Below are positions 24,884 to 34,700 of a stretch of DNA of 64,000 nt, in pieces. The stretch is from Bythopirellula goksoeyrii. GTDB lineage: Bacteria > Planctomycetota > Planctomycetia > Pirellulales > Lacipirellulaceae. The stretch's first letter is position 1, and each line of letters begins with the position of its first letter. Made by a program: the position numbers and the translations under genes. The notes under the pieces are model-generated. The model made no database searches, had not been told where the DNA came from, and saw nothing but the letters and a program-made list of their open reading frames with translations. The stretch is from contig NZ_CP042913.1 in the NCBI RefSeq assembly GCF_008065115.1, positions 6,335,257 to 6,399,256 of the forward strand, given 5' to 3'.

Positions 24884-25753
24884 GTGAATAGATACAACCA
24901 GTTGTTGGCACTTTTGGTGCTTTGTTCGGCTTTCGTTGTCTGGATCCCCCTTTTTGCCGGGGATTTCGATGCCCACTACGGGGTCGACTACATTGTAAGA
25001 GACTCGGGTCCGCTGAAAGCTGATACTTATGTCCCCAAAGATCCTGGACCGCATCCTGGTGTGTTGGTCGTGCATGGCGGAGCCTGGCGAATGGGCACCC
25101 GCGCCCAGCTGTCGGGAGTCGCCCAGCAACTTGCTCAACAAGGCTTTTCGGCAGTCGCGATCAGCTATCGCCTTGCTCCCAAAGATAAATTCCCTGCCCA
25201 GATCGAAGATTGCAAAGCGGCTGTCCGCTGGATGCGATCCCATGCCGACGAGTTGAAGCTCGACCCCGAGCGCATCGGTGGCTTTGGCTACTCCGCTGGA
25301 GCCCACTTGGTGACCCTGTTAGGAACGACCGATGTCGAAGACGGCTTAGAGGGGGTCGAGGACCCCGCATCAGAACCTAGTACCCGTTTGCAAGCCGTTG
25401 TGGGTGGAGGCACACCGTGTGATTTTCGGGTCATGCCTCCCGAGTACCGCTGGCTCAGTTTCTGGTTGGGCGGGACGCGTGGCGAAGTAGCCGACCAATA
25501 TCGCCTGGCATCGCCCGCTTCCTTTGTCACAGCGGACGATCCTCCCATGTTTTTCTTCCATGGTGAGAACGACGACCTGGTTCCGATCACCCAACCTCAA
25601 GGGATGTGCCAAATCATGGAGCATGCCCATGTCCCTGCCGAATTGTATGTGGTTCCCAAGCTCGGTCATATCGCGGCCGGTATGGACCGCACGGCCCTGA
25701 CCAAATGCATCGAGTTTCTCAGTGTGCAACTGAAGAAGCAGGCTTCTCCATGA
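24884..25753 (+). CDS. Exported alpha/beta-hydrolase esterase (HSL/BD-FAE type)
   Basis: The GTG at 24884, with GGAG about 11 nt upstream, gives 289 residues. An N-terminal hydrophobic segment (LLALLVLCSAFVVWIPLFAG) is a signal peptide or anchor. The oxyanion motif is HGGAW near 57, the nucleophile elbow GYSAG near 128, and the acid and histidine lie in GENDDLVP and KLGHIAAG. This is the pattern of small carbohydrate-ester or lipid esterases common in planctomycetes. Its stop overlaps the next start (ATGA), so it is coupled to the 25750 gene. Substrate unknown. Confidence 0.88.
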   Translation: MNRYNQLLALLVLCSAFVVWIPLFAGDFDAHYGVDYIVRDSGPLKADTYVPKDPGPHPGVLVVHGGAWRMGTRAQLSGVAQQLAQQGFSAVAISYRLAPKDKFPAQIEDCKAAVRWMRSHADELKLDPERIGGFGYSAGAHLVTLLGTTDVEDGLEGVEDPASEPSTRLQAVVGGGTPCDFRVMPPEYRWLSFWLGGTRGEVADQYRLASPASFVTADDPPMFFFHGENDDLVPITQPQGMCQIMEHAHVPAELYVVPKLGHIAAGMDRTALTKCIEFLSVQLKKQASP

Positions 25754-26676
25754 GTACGTCCGACTCACTCCAGTCACCGCTGGCACGCGAAGAGTACGTC
25801 GAACAGGCGCACTTTTTCACCGTGCTGGCAGAGCGGATGGCAGAGAATATTCCTGCCCAGGAAGTACTCGCCGCCGTGCGGGAAGAAGTGCTGGCAACCA
25901 CCAAATTGCCCATGGCGATCGACTTTCTGCTCGCCGAATTGCGGCATCAAGGGGAATTCGCCTCCGGCATGCACAAGCTCTCCCACTACTTCACACCCTT
26001 CCAATGCTATGTGATGGCAGAGGCGGAAAACGTCCGCCAACGTTTCGATCTCCGCATCGGTCTACTGGTACTTGCCCGCGAAGCCTCGTATCGCACGGTC
26101 GACCACGCGACCCGACAAGGACTTTTTGTCTACCAATTCGAGACACTTTGTCGCAATCGGTTGGGATACGACGACGGACTGGAAGCCATGTCGCACGACC
26201 CGTCCTACAACGAAACTTGGAGCGAATGGCTCCTAACTGTCCGACGCCAGGTGGGCTTGGTGGAATTGGCCGACCTGATCTACGTCCGTAGCGAATTTTA
26301 TCAAGACCGCGCTGAGCGAGCCGGGGCGTCCTCGACCCCGATTGATTCAGCGCCACCCCCAGATCAAATCGGGGGCGAGGACGCCCCGGCTCGCACAATC
26401 CACGCCCCCGAAACACTTTTCGGTGTTCAGGAAGGTCGCATTGCCTGGGCAAATCGCCGCAAGGATCCCATCCTCCTGTTTTCCGCGCTGCATCGTCATT
26501 TGGATTATCCCGCTGTTCCACGCCCAGAACCTGCCAATCCTGAAGAGCGATTGCTCCCCGTGTTGGCTCGACGGGTCGAGCAATTGGAGGCTCGTCTGCG
26601 ACTTGTCGAAGAGGAGCAACGCGGTGGAATCGATTTGGCCAAGTTCTATGCCGAGAACCAACCGAAGTTGCCCTAA
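25750..26676 (+). CDS. Conserved hypothetical protein with an in-frame palindromic insert
   Basis: The 308-residue product starts at the ATG at 25750, which overlaps the esterase stop. Residues 1-190 are helix-rich and soluble (EYVEQAHFFTVLAERMAEN, LAELRHQGEFASGMHKLSHYF). Residues about 190-217 are read from a 79-nt palindrome (26316-26394) and are Pro/Ala/Ser-rich; then a shorter conserved-looking part resumes and ends with a coiled-coil segment (VEQLEARLRLVEEEQ). No family was recognised. Planctomycete genomes carry similar proteins after esterase genes, but the function is unknown. Confidence 0.72.
   Translation: MSTSDSLQSPLAREEYVEQAHFFTVLAERMAENIPAQEVLAAVREEVLATTKLPMAIDFLLAELRHQGEFASGMHKLSHYFTPFQCYVMAEAENVRQRFDLRIGLLVLAREASYRTVDHATRQGLFVYQFETLCRNRLGYDDGLEAMSHDPSYNETWSEWLLTVRRQVGLVELADLIYVRSEFYQDRAERAGASSTPIDSAPPPDQIGGEDAPARTIHAPETLFGVQEGRIAWANRRKDPILLFSALHRHLDYPAVPRPEPANPEERLLPVLARRVEQLEARLRLVEEEQRGGIDLAKFYAENQPKLP
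26316..26394. repeat. Palindrome, family B relative, inside a coding sequence
   Basis: 28-nt arms (26316-26343 and 26367-26394) pair with one mismatch around a 23-nt centre. The arm end AGCGAGCCGGG is shared with the family B copies around the RAYT gene. The element lies entirely inside the gene 25750-26676 and keeps the frame. Confidence 0.85.
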
Positions 26677-26907
26677 ACCGAAAACTAGACGAAATCGAGA
26701 GTTTTCCCACTCTTTTGCTGTTCAACAGCTGGACTCCGCATGGTAATTTATGGGGATCGAGTCAGTTCAAGAACTGGCGATAAGTTTACTCAATATGTTC
26801 CTGTTACAGTATGAAGATCCGTTAAACCCGCGTTCAGCCGCGGCCAATATCCCTCCCCGACAACTTTGAAAAATGCAAGAGATTACCTGTAATCTCTGAT
26901 TCATAAG
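26677..26907. other. Intergenic DNA before the CBS-kor operon
   Basis: It contains a 9-bp hairpin AGAGATTAC-CT-GTAATCTCT at about 26878-26897, close to the operon start, and a short truncated REP beginning at 26908. No gene was recognised. The operon promoter is likely here. Confidence 0.5.
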
Positions 26908-26920
26908 AAAGCCGCGACCC
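26908..26920 (+). repeat. Truncated REP (family A) supplying sequence up to a GTG start
   Basis: AAAGCCGCGACCC matches the first half of the REP and runs directly into the GTG start of the CBS gene at 26921. Confidence 0.6.
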
Positions 26921-27403
26921 GTGAGTTTTCATCTGAGCCTAAGCACCGAATCGGTGATGGCCGCCTATCCAGACGATCCTTTGATCGTCGCGCCCGACGC
27001 AAGCGTCAGCGAAGTGTTGCAATTAATGCGCGCTCAGCAGACCGGCAGTGTCCTGATTTGTTCAGCCGGTAAGATGCTGGGGATCTTTACCGACCGCGAT
27101 GCCCTCCGCTGGATGGCTAAACAGACCGATAGCGGGAATCATGGTAGCGAAGATCAACCAATTTCTGAGTTGATGACTCGAGAGCCGACTTCCCTGCTAG
27201 CAACGACCAGTGTCGGAGAAGCCATTCAGTTGATGTCGGCCGGACGCTATCGCCATCTGCCAATCATCGGCACCAACGGCATGCCTTCGGGCATGGCCAA
27301 TGTTCATGGCATTGTGCACTACCTTGTGGATCATTTTCCTGACACGATCTACACATTGCCTCCGCAGCCAGACATGGCGCAAGCCGAACGCGAAGGCGCG
27401 TAA
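26921..27403 (+). CDS. Tandem CBS-domain protein upstream of korAB
   Basis: The 160-residue product is almost wholly a pair of CBS motifs, about 15-75 and 85-145 (GSVLICSAGKMLGIFTDRD and YRHLPIIGTNGMP). Such Bateman modules bind adenine nucleotides and report energy state. The start is taken as GTG at 26921, inside a truncated REP; ATG at 26957 is an alternative that would cut the first beta-strand. korA begins 116 nt downstream, after a heptamer repeat. The position suggests a regulator of the 2-oxoacid oxidoreductase, matched by a second CBS gene after korB. Confidence 0.85.
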   Translation: MSFHLSLSTESVMAAYPDDPLIVAPDASVSEVLQLMRAQQTGSVLICSAGKMLGIFTDRDALRWMAKQTDSGNHGSEDQPISELMTREPTSLLATTSVGEAIQLMSAGRYRHLPIIGTNGMPSGMANVHGIVHYLVDHFPDTIYTLPPQPDMAQAEREGA

Positions 27404-27474
27404 GAGTATATTTCCTTTGCATTCAATCAAGCAAGTTTCCAATTAATATGAGTTTCGTCTGTTATCAGGTGCTT

Positions 27475-27512
27475 CTGACTACTGACTACTCACCACTGAC
27501 CACTGACAACTA
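27475..27512 (+). repeat. Five tandem CTGACTA-type heptamers before korA
   Basis: The units CTGACTA, CTGACTA, CTCACCA, CTGACCA and CTGACAA run in exact 7-nt register, then CTA. They end 8 nt before the korA ATG at 27520 and replace any Shine-Dalgarno sequence. Confidence 0.85.
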
Positions 27513-27519
27513 AGAAATT

Positions 27520-29364
27520 ATGGCCACCGCGACTCCCACGAAGCCCGTCTCTGATTTAGTAGAAGCAACTGTCCGTTTTTGCGGCGACTCTGGCGATGGT
27601 ATGCAGTTGGCTGGTACCCAGTTCACCACGACCTCGGCCCTGTTGGGTAACGATGTCGCCACCTTTCCCGACTTTCCCGCCGAGATTCGTGCCCCACGTG
27701 GTACGAAGGCCGGAGTCAGCGGTTTCCAGATCCACTTCTCCAGCACCGAGATTTTCACTCCCGGCGACACCGTCGATGCCCTTGTGGCCATGAATCCGGC
27801 GGCCTTGGTAACTAATATCGGTGACCTGCGTGACGGCGGCATCCTGCTGGTCAACAAAGATGCCTTCGATAAGAAGGGGCTCGAACAAGCCGGCTACGAA
27901 ACCGATCCCCTCGAGGATGGTAGCCTCGACAAATACAAGTTGCATTCGGTCGACATGACCAAAATCACTCGCCTTGCAGTCGAGGGATTGGGCTTGAGCC
28001 AAAAAGAAGCCGACCGCTGTCGCAACTTCTTTGCTATGGGTCTGGTCTTTTGGCTCTACGATCGTTCGCTCGATCCCACCTTGCGTTTCATTGAAAAGAA
28101 ATTCGGCAAACTTCCCGCTGTTGCCCAAGCCAATACCAATGCCCTCAAGGCAGGCTTCAACTACGGCGAGACGGTCGAAGCGATCAACACCCAGTACCAT
28201 GTCGGACCCGCCAAGCTTAAGCCGGGCACCTATCGCAACATCGAAGGCAACCTCGCGCTGGCCTGGGGGCTCGTGGCAGCGGCCCAACTCTCCGATAAGC
28301 GGCTCTTTTTGGGAGCCTATCCGATTACCCCTGCCAGCGACGTGCTGCATTATCTGTCCAACTACAAGAATTTCGACGTCCTCACTTTCCAGGCAGAAGA
28401 CGAGATCGCTGCCGTCACTGCTGCTATTGGTGCAGCCTTCGCCGGCGAGATGGCCGTCACCGCTTCGAGTGGACCCGGTATCGCTCTCAAGGGGGAAGCA
28501 CTCGGCCTGGCGGTAATGACAGAGCTACCAATGCTCGTGATCAACGTACAGCGTGGCGGTCCTTCGACGGGACTCCCCACCAAGACCGAGCAAGCAGACT
28601 TGAATCAGGCCCTGTTCGGTCGAAACGGCGAATGTCCCATGCCGATTATCGCCGCCCGTAGCCCTGGTGATTGTTTCTACGTTGCCCAGGAAGCTTGGCG
28701 AATCGCTACCAAGTTCATGATCCCCGTGTTTGTGCTCACCGACGGCTACATCGCCAACGGCAGCGAGCCTTGGAAGATTCCCAAGGTCGCCGATTTGCCA
28801 CGGATTAAAATTAGTCATCCGAGCGCCAACGGCGACGAGTTCCAACCCTACGAGCGTGACGAGCGATTGGCTCGCCCTTGGGCCATTCCCGGCACCCCCG
28901 GTTTGGAACATCGTATCGGCGGTCTGGAGAAAGCCAACATCACTGGCAATGTGAGCTATGATCCTGTCAATCACGAGAAAATGTGTCTCCTACGACAGCA
29001 AAAAGTCGACAACATTGCCGACGACATCCCCCTGCAAGAACTCGATGGCCCCGAGAGCGGCGATCTCTTGGTCCTCAGCTGGGGAGGCACCTATGGTTCC
29101 TGTGCAACCGCGGTGCACACCGCCCAGAAGAGTGGCCAGAAAGTGACCCACTGTCATCTGCGCTATCTGAATCCCTTTCCCAAGAACCTGGAAAAGATCT
29201 TGCGTAGCTTCGACAAGGTTTTGATCCCCGAGCTGAATCTTGGTCAGCTCAATCAAGTCATTCGTGCCAGATTCTTGATCAACACCGTTGGTCTGAACAA
29301 AATCCAAGGCAAACCGTTCAGTGTAATTGAAATCGTTAACAAAATTAATTCGCTCGTCGGTTAA
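27520..29364 (+). CDS. korA: 2-oxoacid:ferredoxin oxidoreductase, fused gamma-alpha subunit
   Basis: With KorB this enzyme oxidatively decarboxylates a 2-oxoacid (2-oxoglutarate or pyruvate type) to acyl-CoA, reducing ferredoxin. The 614-residue product has an N-terminal gamma domain (about 1-190; [31 protein letters not shown]) and an alpha domain with [15 protein letters not shown] near 266 and [15 protein letters not shown] near 350. The fused gamma-alpha form with separate beta is typical of 2-oxoglutarate oxidoreductases in aerobic bacteria using a reductive or variant TCA cycle. korB follows after 18 nt. Substrate is not certain from sequence. Confidence 0.94.
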   Translation: MATATPTKPVSDLVEATVRFCGDSGDGMQLAGTQFTTTSALLGNDVATFPDFPAEIRAPRGTKAGVSGFQIHFSSTEIFTPGDTVDALVAMNPAALVTNIGDLRDGGILLVNKDAFDKKGLEQAGYETDPLEDGSLDKYKLHSVDMTKITRLAVEGLGLSQKEADRCRNFFAMGLVFWLYDRSLDPTLRFIEKKFGKLPAVAQANTNALKAGFNYGETVEAINTQYHVGPAKLKPGTYRNIEGNLALAWGLVAAAQLSDKRLFLGAYPITPASDVLHYLSNYKNFDVLTFQAEDEIAAVTAAIGAAFAGEMAVTASSGPGIALKGEALGLAVMTELPMLVINVQRGGPSTGLPTKTEQADLNQALFGRNGECPMPIIAARSPGDCFYVAQEAWRIATKFMIPVFVLTDGYIANGSEPWKIPKVADLPRIKISHPSANGDEFQPYERDERLARPWAIPGTPGLEHRIGGLEKANITGNVSYDPVNHEKMCLLRQQKVDNIADDIPLQELDGPESGDLLVLSWGGTYGSCATAVHTAQKSGQKVTHCHLRYLNPFPKNLEKILRSFDKVLIPELNLGQLNQVIRARFLINTVGLNKIQGKPFSVIEIVNKINSLVG

Positions 29365-29382
29365 CCCGACAGCTCCACACCC

Positions 29383-30408
29383 ATGAGTATTGAATCGACC
29401 CTTCCCGTTCTGAAACCTGCCGATTTTGCTAGCGATCAGGATGTTCGCTGGTGTCCCGGTTGCGGCGACTATGCCATCCTCGCCCAGATGAAAAAGATGC
29501 TCCCCTCGCTGGGAGTTCCCCGCGAGAACATCGTCTTCATCTCCGGCATTGGCTGCTCCAGTCGTTTCCCTTATTACATGAATACCTACGGGATTCACTC
29601 GATCCACGGTCGTGCACCCGCGGTGGCAACCGGATTGAAGAGTGCCCGACCTGATCTGCAAGTCTGGGTCATCACCGGCGACGGCGACGGGCTCTCGATT
29701 GGCGGCAATCATCTGATGCATGCGATTCGACGTAATGTCGACTTGAACATCGTGCTGTTCAACAATCGCATTTACGGACTGACCAAAGGACAGTATTCCC
29801 CCACGTCGCCACTGGGCAAAAAGACCAAGAGTACTCCCATGGGAGCAGTCGACAATCCGCTGCATCCCTTGTCGATTGCCATCGGCTGCGAAGCGACTTT
29901 CGTTGCCCGCAGTATCGACACCAACATCAAGCACTTGGGGGCCGTTTTCAAACGGGCTGCCGAGCATCGCGGAACCGCATTCGTCGAGGTCTATCAGAAC
30001 TGCAACGTCTTCAACGACGGTGCTTGGGAATATGCCAAGGACCGGGAGACCAAGGATGACACGACTCTGGAGCTAGAGCACGGCAAGCCGTTGATCTTTG
30101 GCAAGGAACGGCAAAAGGGTGTTCGTCTGCACGGCCTGGACCCCGAAGTGGTCGAGCTGGGCAAAGGAATCTCCGAGGACGACCTGTTGTTCCACGACGA
30201 GCGGGCCGCCGAACCGAGCTTGGCCTATTTGCTCAGCCGGATGCGCTACGAGGATGGCTTCCCCGAGCCGATCGGTGTTTTCCGCTGCGTAGATCGTCCT
30301 CGCTACGACGACGAAGTCAACAAGCAAATAGAGCATTCACTTAAGGACAAAGGCAAAGGGGACCTGGATACCCTGTTTAACTCAGGCGAAACGTGGACCG
30401 TCGAATGA
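29383..30408 (+). CDS. korB: 2-oxoacid:ferredoxin oxidoreductase, beta subunit
   Basis: The 341-residue beta subunit binds thiamine diphosphate and the 4Fe-4S cluster. Cysteine ligands appear in RWCPGCGDYAIL near 24 and GIGCSSRFPYYM near 62, and the TPP site is GDGDGLSIGGNHL near 104 with NNRIYGLTKGQYSPTS. Its stop overlaps the start of the second CBS gene (ATGA). With korA and two CBS genes it forms a four-gene operon. Ferredoxin genes are not adjacent. Confidence 0.94.
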   Translation: MSIESTLPVLKPADFASDQDVRWCPGCGDYAILAQMKKMLPSLGVPRENIVFISGIGCSSRFPYYMNTYGIHSIHGRAPAVATGLKSARPDLQVWVITGDGDGLSIGGNHLMHAIRRNVDLNIVLFNNRIYGLTKGQYSPTSPLGKKTKSTPMGAVDNPLHPLSIAIGCEATFVARSIDTNIKHLGAVFKRAAEHRGTAFVEVYQNCNVFNDGAWEYAKDRETKDDTTLELEHGKPLIFGKERQKGVRLHGLDPEVVELGKGISEDDLLFHDERAAEPSLAYLLSRMRYEDGFPEPIGVFRCVDRPRYDDEVNKQIEHSLKDKGKGDLDTLFNSGETWTVE

Positions 30409-30923
30409 TTCTCTGCCCCTCCTGCGGATTTGAAAACCTCGAAGGCAATGATTCCTGTGATCAGTGCCAAAACTCGCTCACCGACCTGAGCATCCCTCAG
30501 CAGCGCACCGCTGTCGCTCAGGGGCTAGTTAACGACACCATCGAGCTACTCAAGCCCCGTAAACCACTTTCGGTTGCTCCCACCGACACCGTCGGCGAAG
30601 TGCTGCAAAAGATGGTAGCCGAAAAGATCGGCTGTGTGATGGTGGTCGAAGGAGACGAAATCTGCGGCATCTTCACCGAATACGATGCCCTGATGAAGGT
30701 CAACACCAACGCCCATTCGCTGGCCAACAAGCCGATCAGCTCCGTGATGACCGCCGGCCCCGTGACAATAGAAATCGACCACAAGATCGCCTTCGCCCTC
30801 CACCGCATGCACGTCGGCGGCTACCGCCACGTCCCGGTTCTCAACAAAGGCAAATTGGTCGGCGTAACTTCGATCCGCGACATTCTGAATTATCTCGCCG
30901 AGCGGATTGTCGTGCCGGCTTGA
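30405..30923 (+). CDS. Zinc-ribbon plus tandem CBS protein downstream of korB
   Basis: The ATG at 30405 overlaps the korB stop. The 172-residue product starts with a four-cysteine zinc ribbon (CPSC...CDQC, residues 4-25), then two CBS motifs (about 50-105 and 115-168; GCVMVVEGDEICGIFTEYDAL and YRHVPVLNKGKLVGVTSIRD). The ribbon may mediate contact with the enzyme or nucleic acid; the CBS pair probably senses adenine nucleotides. Coupled translation with korB points to a direct regulatory role. A REP hairpin begins 17 nt after the stop. Confidence 0.88.
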   Translation: MILCPSCGFENLEGNDSCDQCQNSLTDLSIPQQRTAVAQGLVNDTIELLKPRKPLSVAPTDTVGEVLQKMVAEKIGCVMVVEGDEICGIFTEYDALMKVNTNAHSLANKPISSVMTAGPVTIEIDHKIAFALHRMHVGGYRHVPVLNKGKLVGVTSIRDILNYLAERIVVPA

Positions 30924-30939
30924 GAGAACGCTTTTCTAT

Positions 30940-30960
30940 AAAGCCGCGACCGCTGGTCAC
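30940..30960 (+). repeat. Single REP (family A) after the kor operon
   Basis: AAAGCCGC followed by GACCGCTGGTC, a single REP unit 17 nt after the second CBS gene. It could act as a 3'-end RNA structure. Confidence 0.75.
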
Positions 30961-31069
30961 ACGGATTGGATTTGCAGTGAAGCTATTCCAACTCTTGCCA
31001 GGCACGAAAAGTCGTATCTTTAACGTCGTTAGAACGTCCTGTGGTAGTGGGACTAAAGATTTCGGATTT

Positions 31070-31462
31070 CTAGATAGTATCATTGACATCACCGATTTCA
31101 ATCTCTGAAGCATCTTCGTTATGGTCTTCATAAAGCCATGCGGACGTTCCAAATGCATACTCGTGGAACATCGTACCGACAGAAGAATCCGGCAAAAAGA
31201 TCGATTTAGTGGGCTGATTTAGATCGTTAACTTCGGAAAAGTAGATTCCCGGCTGATATCGGCTGTCTTCTTCCGCAAACCAGCCGCTATCCAAAAAGTA
31301 GCCTGAACTAAAAAAGTATGTCTCGCAGATCTTGCGTCGAAGTTCCATGTCATTGATACCACACTCCTTCAGGACATCATTGAGTCTTGCGAACTCAATT
31401 GTTTGATAAGTCGCTGAAAGCGGATCATGTCTGTCACCTTCAAAAATGTCCATTTGGAACAT
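31070..31462 (-). CDS. Hypothetical protein
   Basis: The 130-residue product starts at the ATG at 31462, with a GGGGG run just upstream; an in-frame TTG at 31483 is possible. It is acidic and aromatic-rich (FAEEDSRYQPGIYFSEV, FHEYAFGTSAWLYED) with two cysteines and no signal peptide or membrane helix. No family was recognised. It lies alone between the kor operon and putA. Base composition is more A/T-rich than its neighbours, so it could be a recent arrival. Confidence 0.55.
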   Translation of the reverse strand: MFQMDIFEGDRHDPLSATYQTIEFARLNDVLKECGINDMELRRKICETYFFSSGYFLDSGWFAEEDSRYQPGIYFSEVNDLNQPTKSIFLPDSSVGTMFHEYAFGTSAWLYEDHNEDASEIEIGDVNDTI

Positions 31463-31609
31463 GTCCCCCGATAAATAAAGCAAGAAGATTCTAAAAAGGC
31501 TGCCCTAAATCCTAAACAGCGATTTCTTACTCGGTTGGCCATCAAACCCAAAGACCGCTATCATTCAGAAAGCATACTCCGAGCCATTCCAGTCCGCAAA
31601 TCTGTTTTA

Positions 31610-31679
31610 GAACAGAAGTAAACAGAGGCAACAGAGATCACTCTCCATCTGCCTCCGTTATCTCTGCTTCCTCCTGTTC
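31610..31679. repeat. Degenerate inverted repeat of CAGAGG-type units upstream of putA
   Basis: The left arm GAACAG.AG.AA.CAGAG and the matching right arm CTCTG.TTCCTCCTGTTC pair over about 30 nt with scattered mismatches. It ends 31 nt before the putA ATG. Each arm is itself a run of short quasi-repeats, as in the other leader elements. Confidence 0.75.
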
Positions 31680-31710
31680 AAAAAGAGTATTAGCAAGCTG
31701 AAAACCCATC

Positions 31711-34700
31711 ATGTCCCAAACCCTCTCCTCACAAACCGCCGCCGAAGTTGCCAATCGTGTCGCGGCACTATTGGCCGACTTCTCGCCTGATGCCGATAGC
31801 CCCTTCCCGGTCGAAGTACAGCAAGCTCTCTTCCTCGCTCGCCAATTGCAGCTCGAGGCCACCGCCTTGCAGACCCCGGAGGAGCGGCGGCAGCAGGCGG
31901 AGTTGGATCGCATGATGCAGTCGCCCGGTGACAAGACGACGCTGATGCAGATTACCGATCAGTCGTTTCGCTCTCGACTTCCTCATCGTGCCGCCGATCA
32001 GATGATTCACATTCTCGACGTGCAGGGGGTCCCGCGATTCTTCAGCACGCTCGACCGTACGCTGCTTAAGGGTTTCCAATCGTTTGGAGCGTATTTGCCT
32101 AGCGTGTCGATGCCGTTCGTGAAAGAAAAAATGCAACACGAGACGGCCAACGTCATCCTGCCTGCTGAAGAGGAACTCTTGAGTGACTACTTGCGACAGC
32201 GCCGCGAGGTGGGACTGCGGATGAATGTCAACTTCCTCGGCGAAGCACTACTGGGCGAAGAGGAAGCCGAGCGACGGTTGCAATCCTATCTCGCTGCCCT
32301 CCAACGACCTGAACTGGAAGTCCTCTCGATAAAAATTTCGACGATCTACTCGCAGATTTCACCGCTGGCACGTGAGCACACAGTCAGTGTGCTTTGCGAT
32401 CGACTGGAACTCTTATTGCGAGCCGCCACCAAATATCAATTCGAGCGGCACGACGGCACGCGGGTGCCCAAGTTTGTCTATCTGGACATGGAAGAGTATC
32501 GCGACATGACCCTCACCGCTGAAGTGTTCATGCGCACGCTCGACCGTGAGGGGCTTCAGCAGGCGCGGGCTGGGATTGCGCTACAGGGTTACATTCCCGA
32601 TTCGTTTGCGATGCAGCAAGAGATCACTGCCTGGGCGCGTGAACGTCATTCAAACGGCGGCGCTCCAGTGACCATTCGCCTGGTAAAGGGTGCCAATATG
32701 GAGATGGAACGTGTTGAGGCAAGTCTACACGGCTGGCCTCAGGCACCGTTTCAAGACAAACTCGACACCGACGCCAACTATCACCGTATGCTCCAGTTCG
32801 GCATCCAGCCGGAAAACCTCGCCGCTGTGCATCTGGGGATCGCTTCCCACAACCTGTTCACATTGGCCTATGGTTTGGTGCTCGCAACACAGGCCCAGGC
32901 TCTCGACAAAGTACAATTCGAAATGCTCGAAGGGATGGCCAACCACCAGCGCCGAGCTTTGTTCGACCTCACGCAAAATGTGCTGCTCTACGCACCAGCA
33001 TGTCGACAAGAAGAATTCATCAACGCCATCGGCTACTTGGTCCGCCGCCTCGACGAAAACACAGGCGAGGAAAACTTTCTCCGTCACGCCTTTCGTCTCT
33101 CGGTGGACAGCCCCGACTGGCAGCACCTGGCGGAGGGTTTCGCCGCTTCATTTGCCAGAATTGAGTCATTGCCTAATAAGTCTCGACGCACGCAGGATAG
33201 GAGCCAACCTTCCTCAGCCCGTCCCATGTCCCCCGTCCCCCGTCCCCCCTTTTCCAACGAACCCGATACCGATTGGTGTCTTCCTCACAACGATGCTTGG
33301 GGGCAGGGAATCCTTGCTGCTTGGAAAACCAAGTGCGATACCCATGCTATCGAAATCCCCTTGGTCGTCGGTGGGAAGGAAGTCACTGCCGATCGCGACC
33401 GACGTGATTCGCACGATCCCTCCCGAGCGAGAGTTGTCGTTGCTCGCTACTCCCAGGCCAACGCCGAGGACGCCGCCAAAGCAGTCGAATGTGCCAACAG
33501 CGATCCCGCCGGTTGGCGATCCCTTTCTCCTGACGAGCGCACCACGATTCTGGATCGAGTTGCCGACACGCTCTCCACCCGCCGCGGCGATTTGATGGGG
33601 GCCATGCTTGCCGAAGGAGGAAAGCTGCTCACCGAGAGCGATCCTGAAGTTTCCGAGGCGATTGACTTTTGTCGGTTCTATTCCCGCAGCGCGGCCGAGT
33701 TCTACGGTTTGTCTGAAATCGAAGCCAAGGGGCGCGGCGTAGTGGTCGTAGTCTCCCCTTGGAACTTCCCGCTGGCAATTCCTTGCGGCGGTGTAGCAGC
33801 AGCACTCGCAGCGGGGAACACGGTCATTCTCAAACCCGCCAGCGACACGGTTCTCATCGCATACCTGCTCTGCGAATGCTTCTGGTCAGCTGGTGTCCCG
33901 CGTACTGCCTTGCAATTGCTACCCTGTAGCGGCGGCACGGTCGGCCAACAACTCGTCACGCACGAGGGCGTGAATGCCGTGATCCTTACCGGCGGCACCG
34001 AGACCGCTCTCCGCATGCTCGCCGCCAAGCCGTCGATGAATCTGCTGGCCGAGACGGGCGGCAAGAACGCCACGATCGTCACCGCCCTGGCCGACCGCGA
34101 TTTGGCCATCAAGCACGTGCTCCACTCCGCTTTCAGCCACAGCGGCCAAAAATGCTCGGCCACGTCGCTCTTAATTTTGGAAAGCGAGGTCTATCACGAC
34201 AGTAGTTTTCGCAAGCTGCTGGTAGACGCGGTAGAAAGCCTCGAAGTCGGCTCCGCGTGGGAGTTGCCCACCAAAATCGGCCCCTTGATTCGCCCACCCA
34301 GCGGCGAATTGGAACGGGGCCTCAAAGAACTCGAACCCGGCGAATCCTGGGCCGTCATGCCAAGGTTACACGTCGACGACAATCCCCATCTGGTCGGCCC
34401 CGGCGTGAAATGGGGCGTCCAACCTGGCAGCGTCACGCACATGACCGAATTCTTCGGACCTCTGCTTGGTGTAATGGAAGCGCGCGATCTGCACGACGCG
34501 ATCGACATGGTGAACGCCACTGGTTACGGGCTCACTTCAGGCCTGGAAAGTCTCGACGACCGCGAACATCAACTCTGGCAGGAAGGAATTCGCGCGGGGA
34601 ATCTCTACATCAATCGTTCCACGACCGGCGCGATTGTCCTGAGGCAACCCTTCGGCGGCATGGGCAAGAGCGCCGTCGGCCCCGGCATCAAAGCCGGCGG

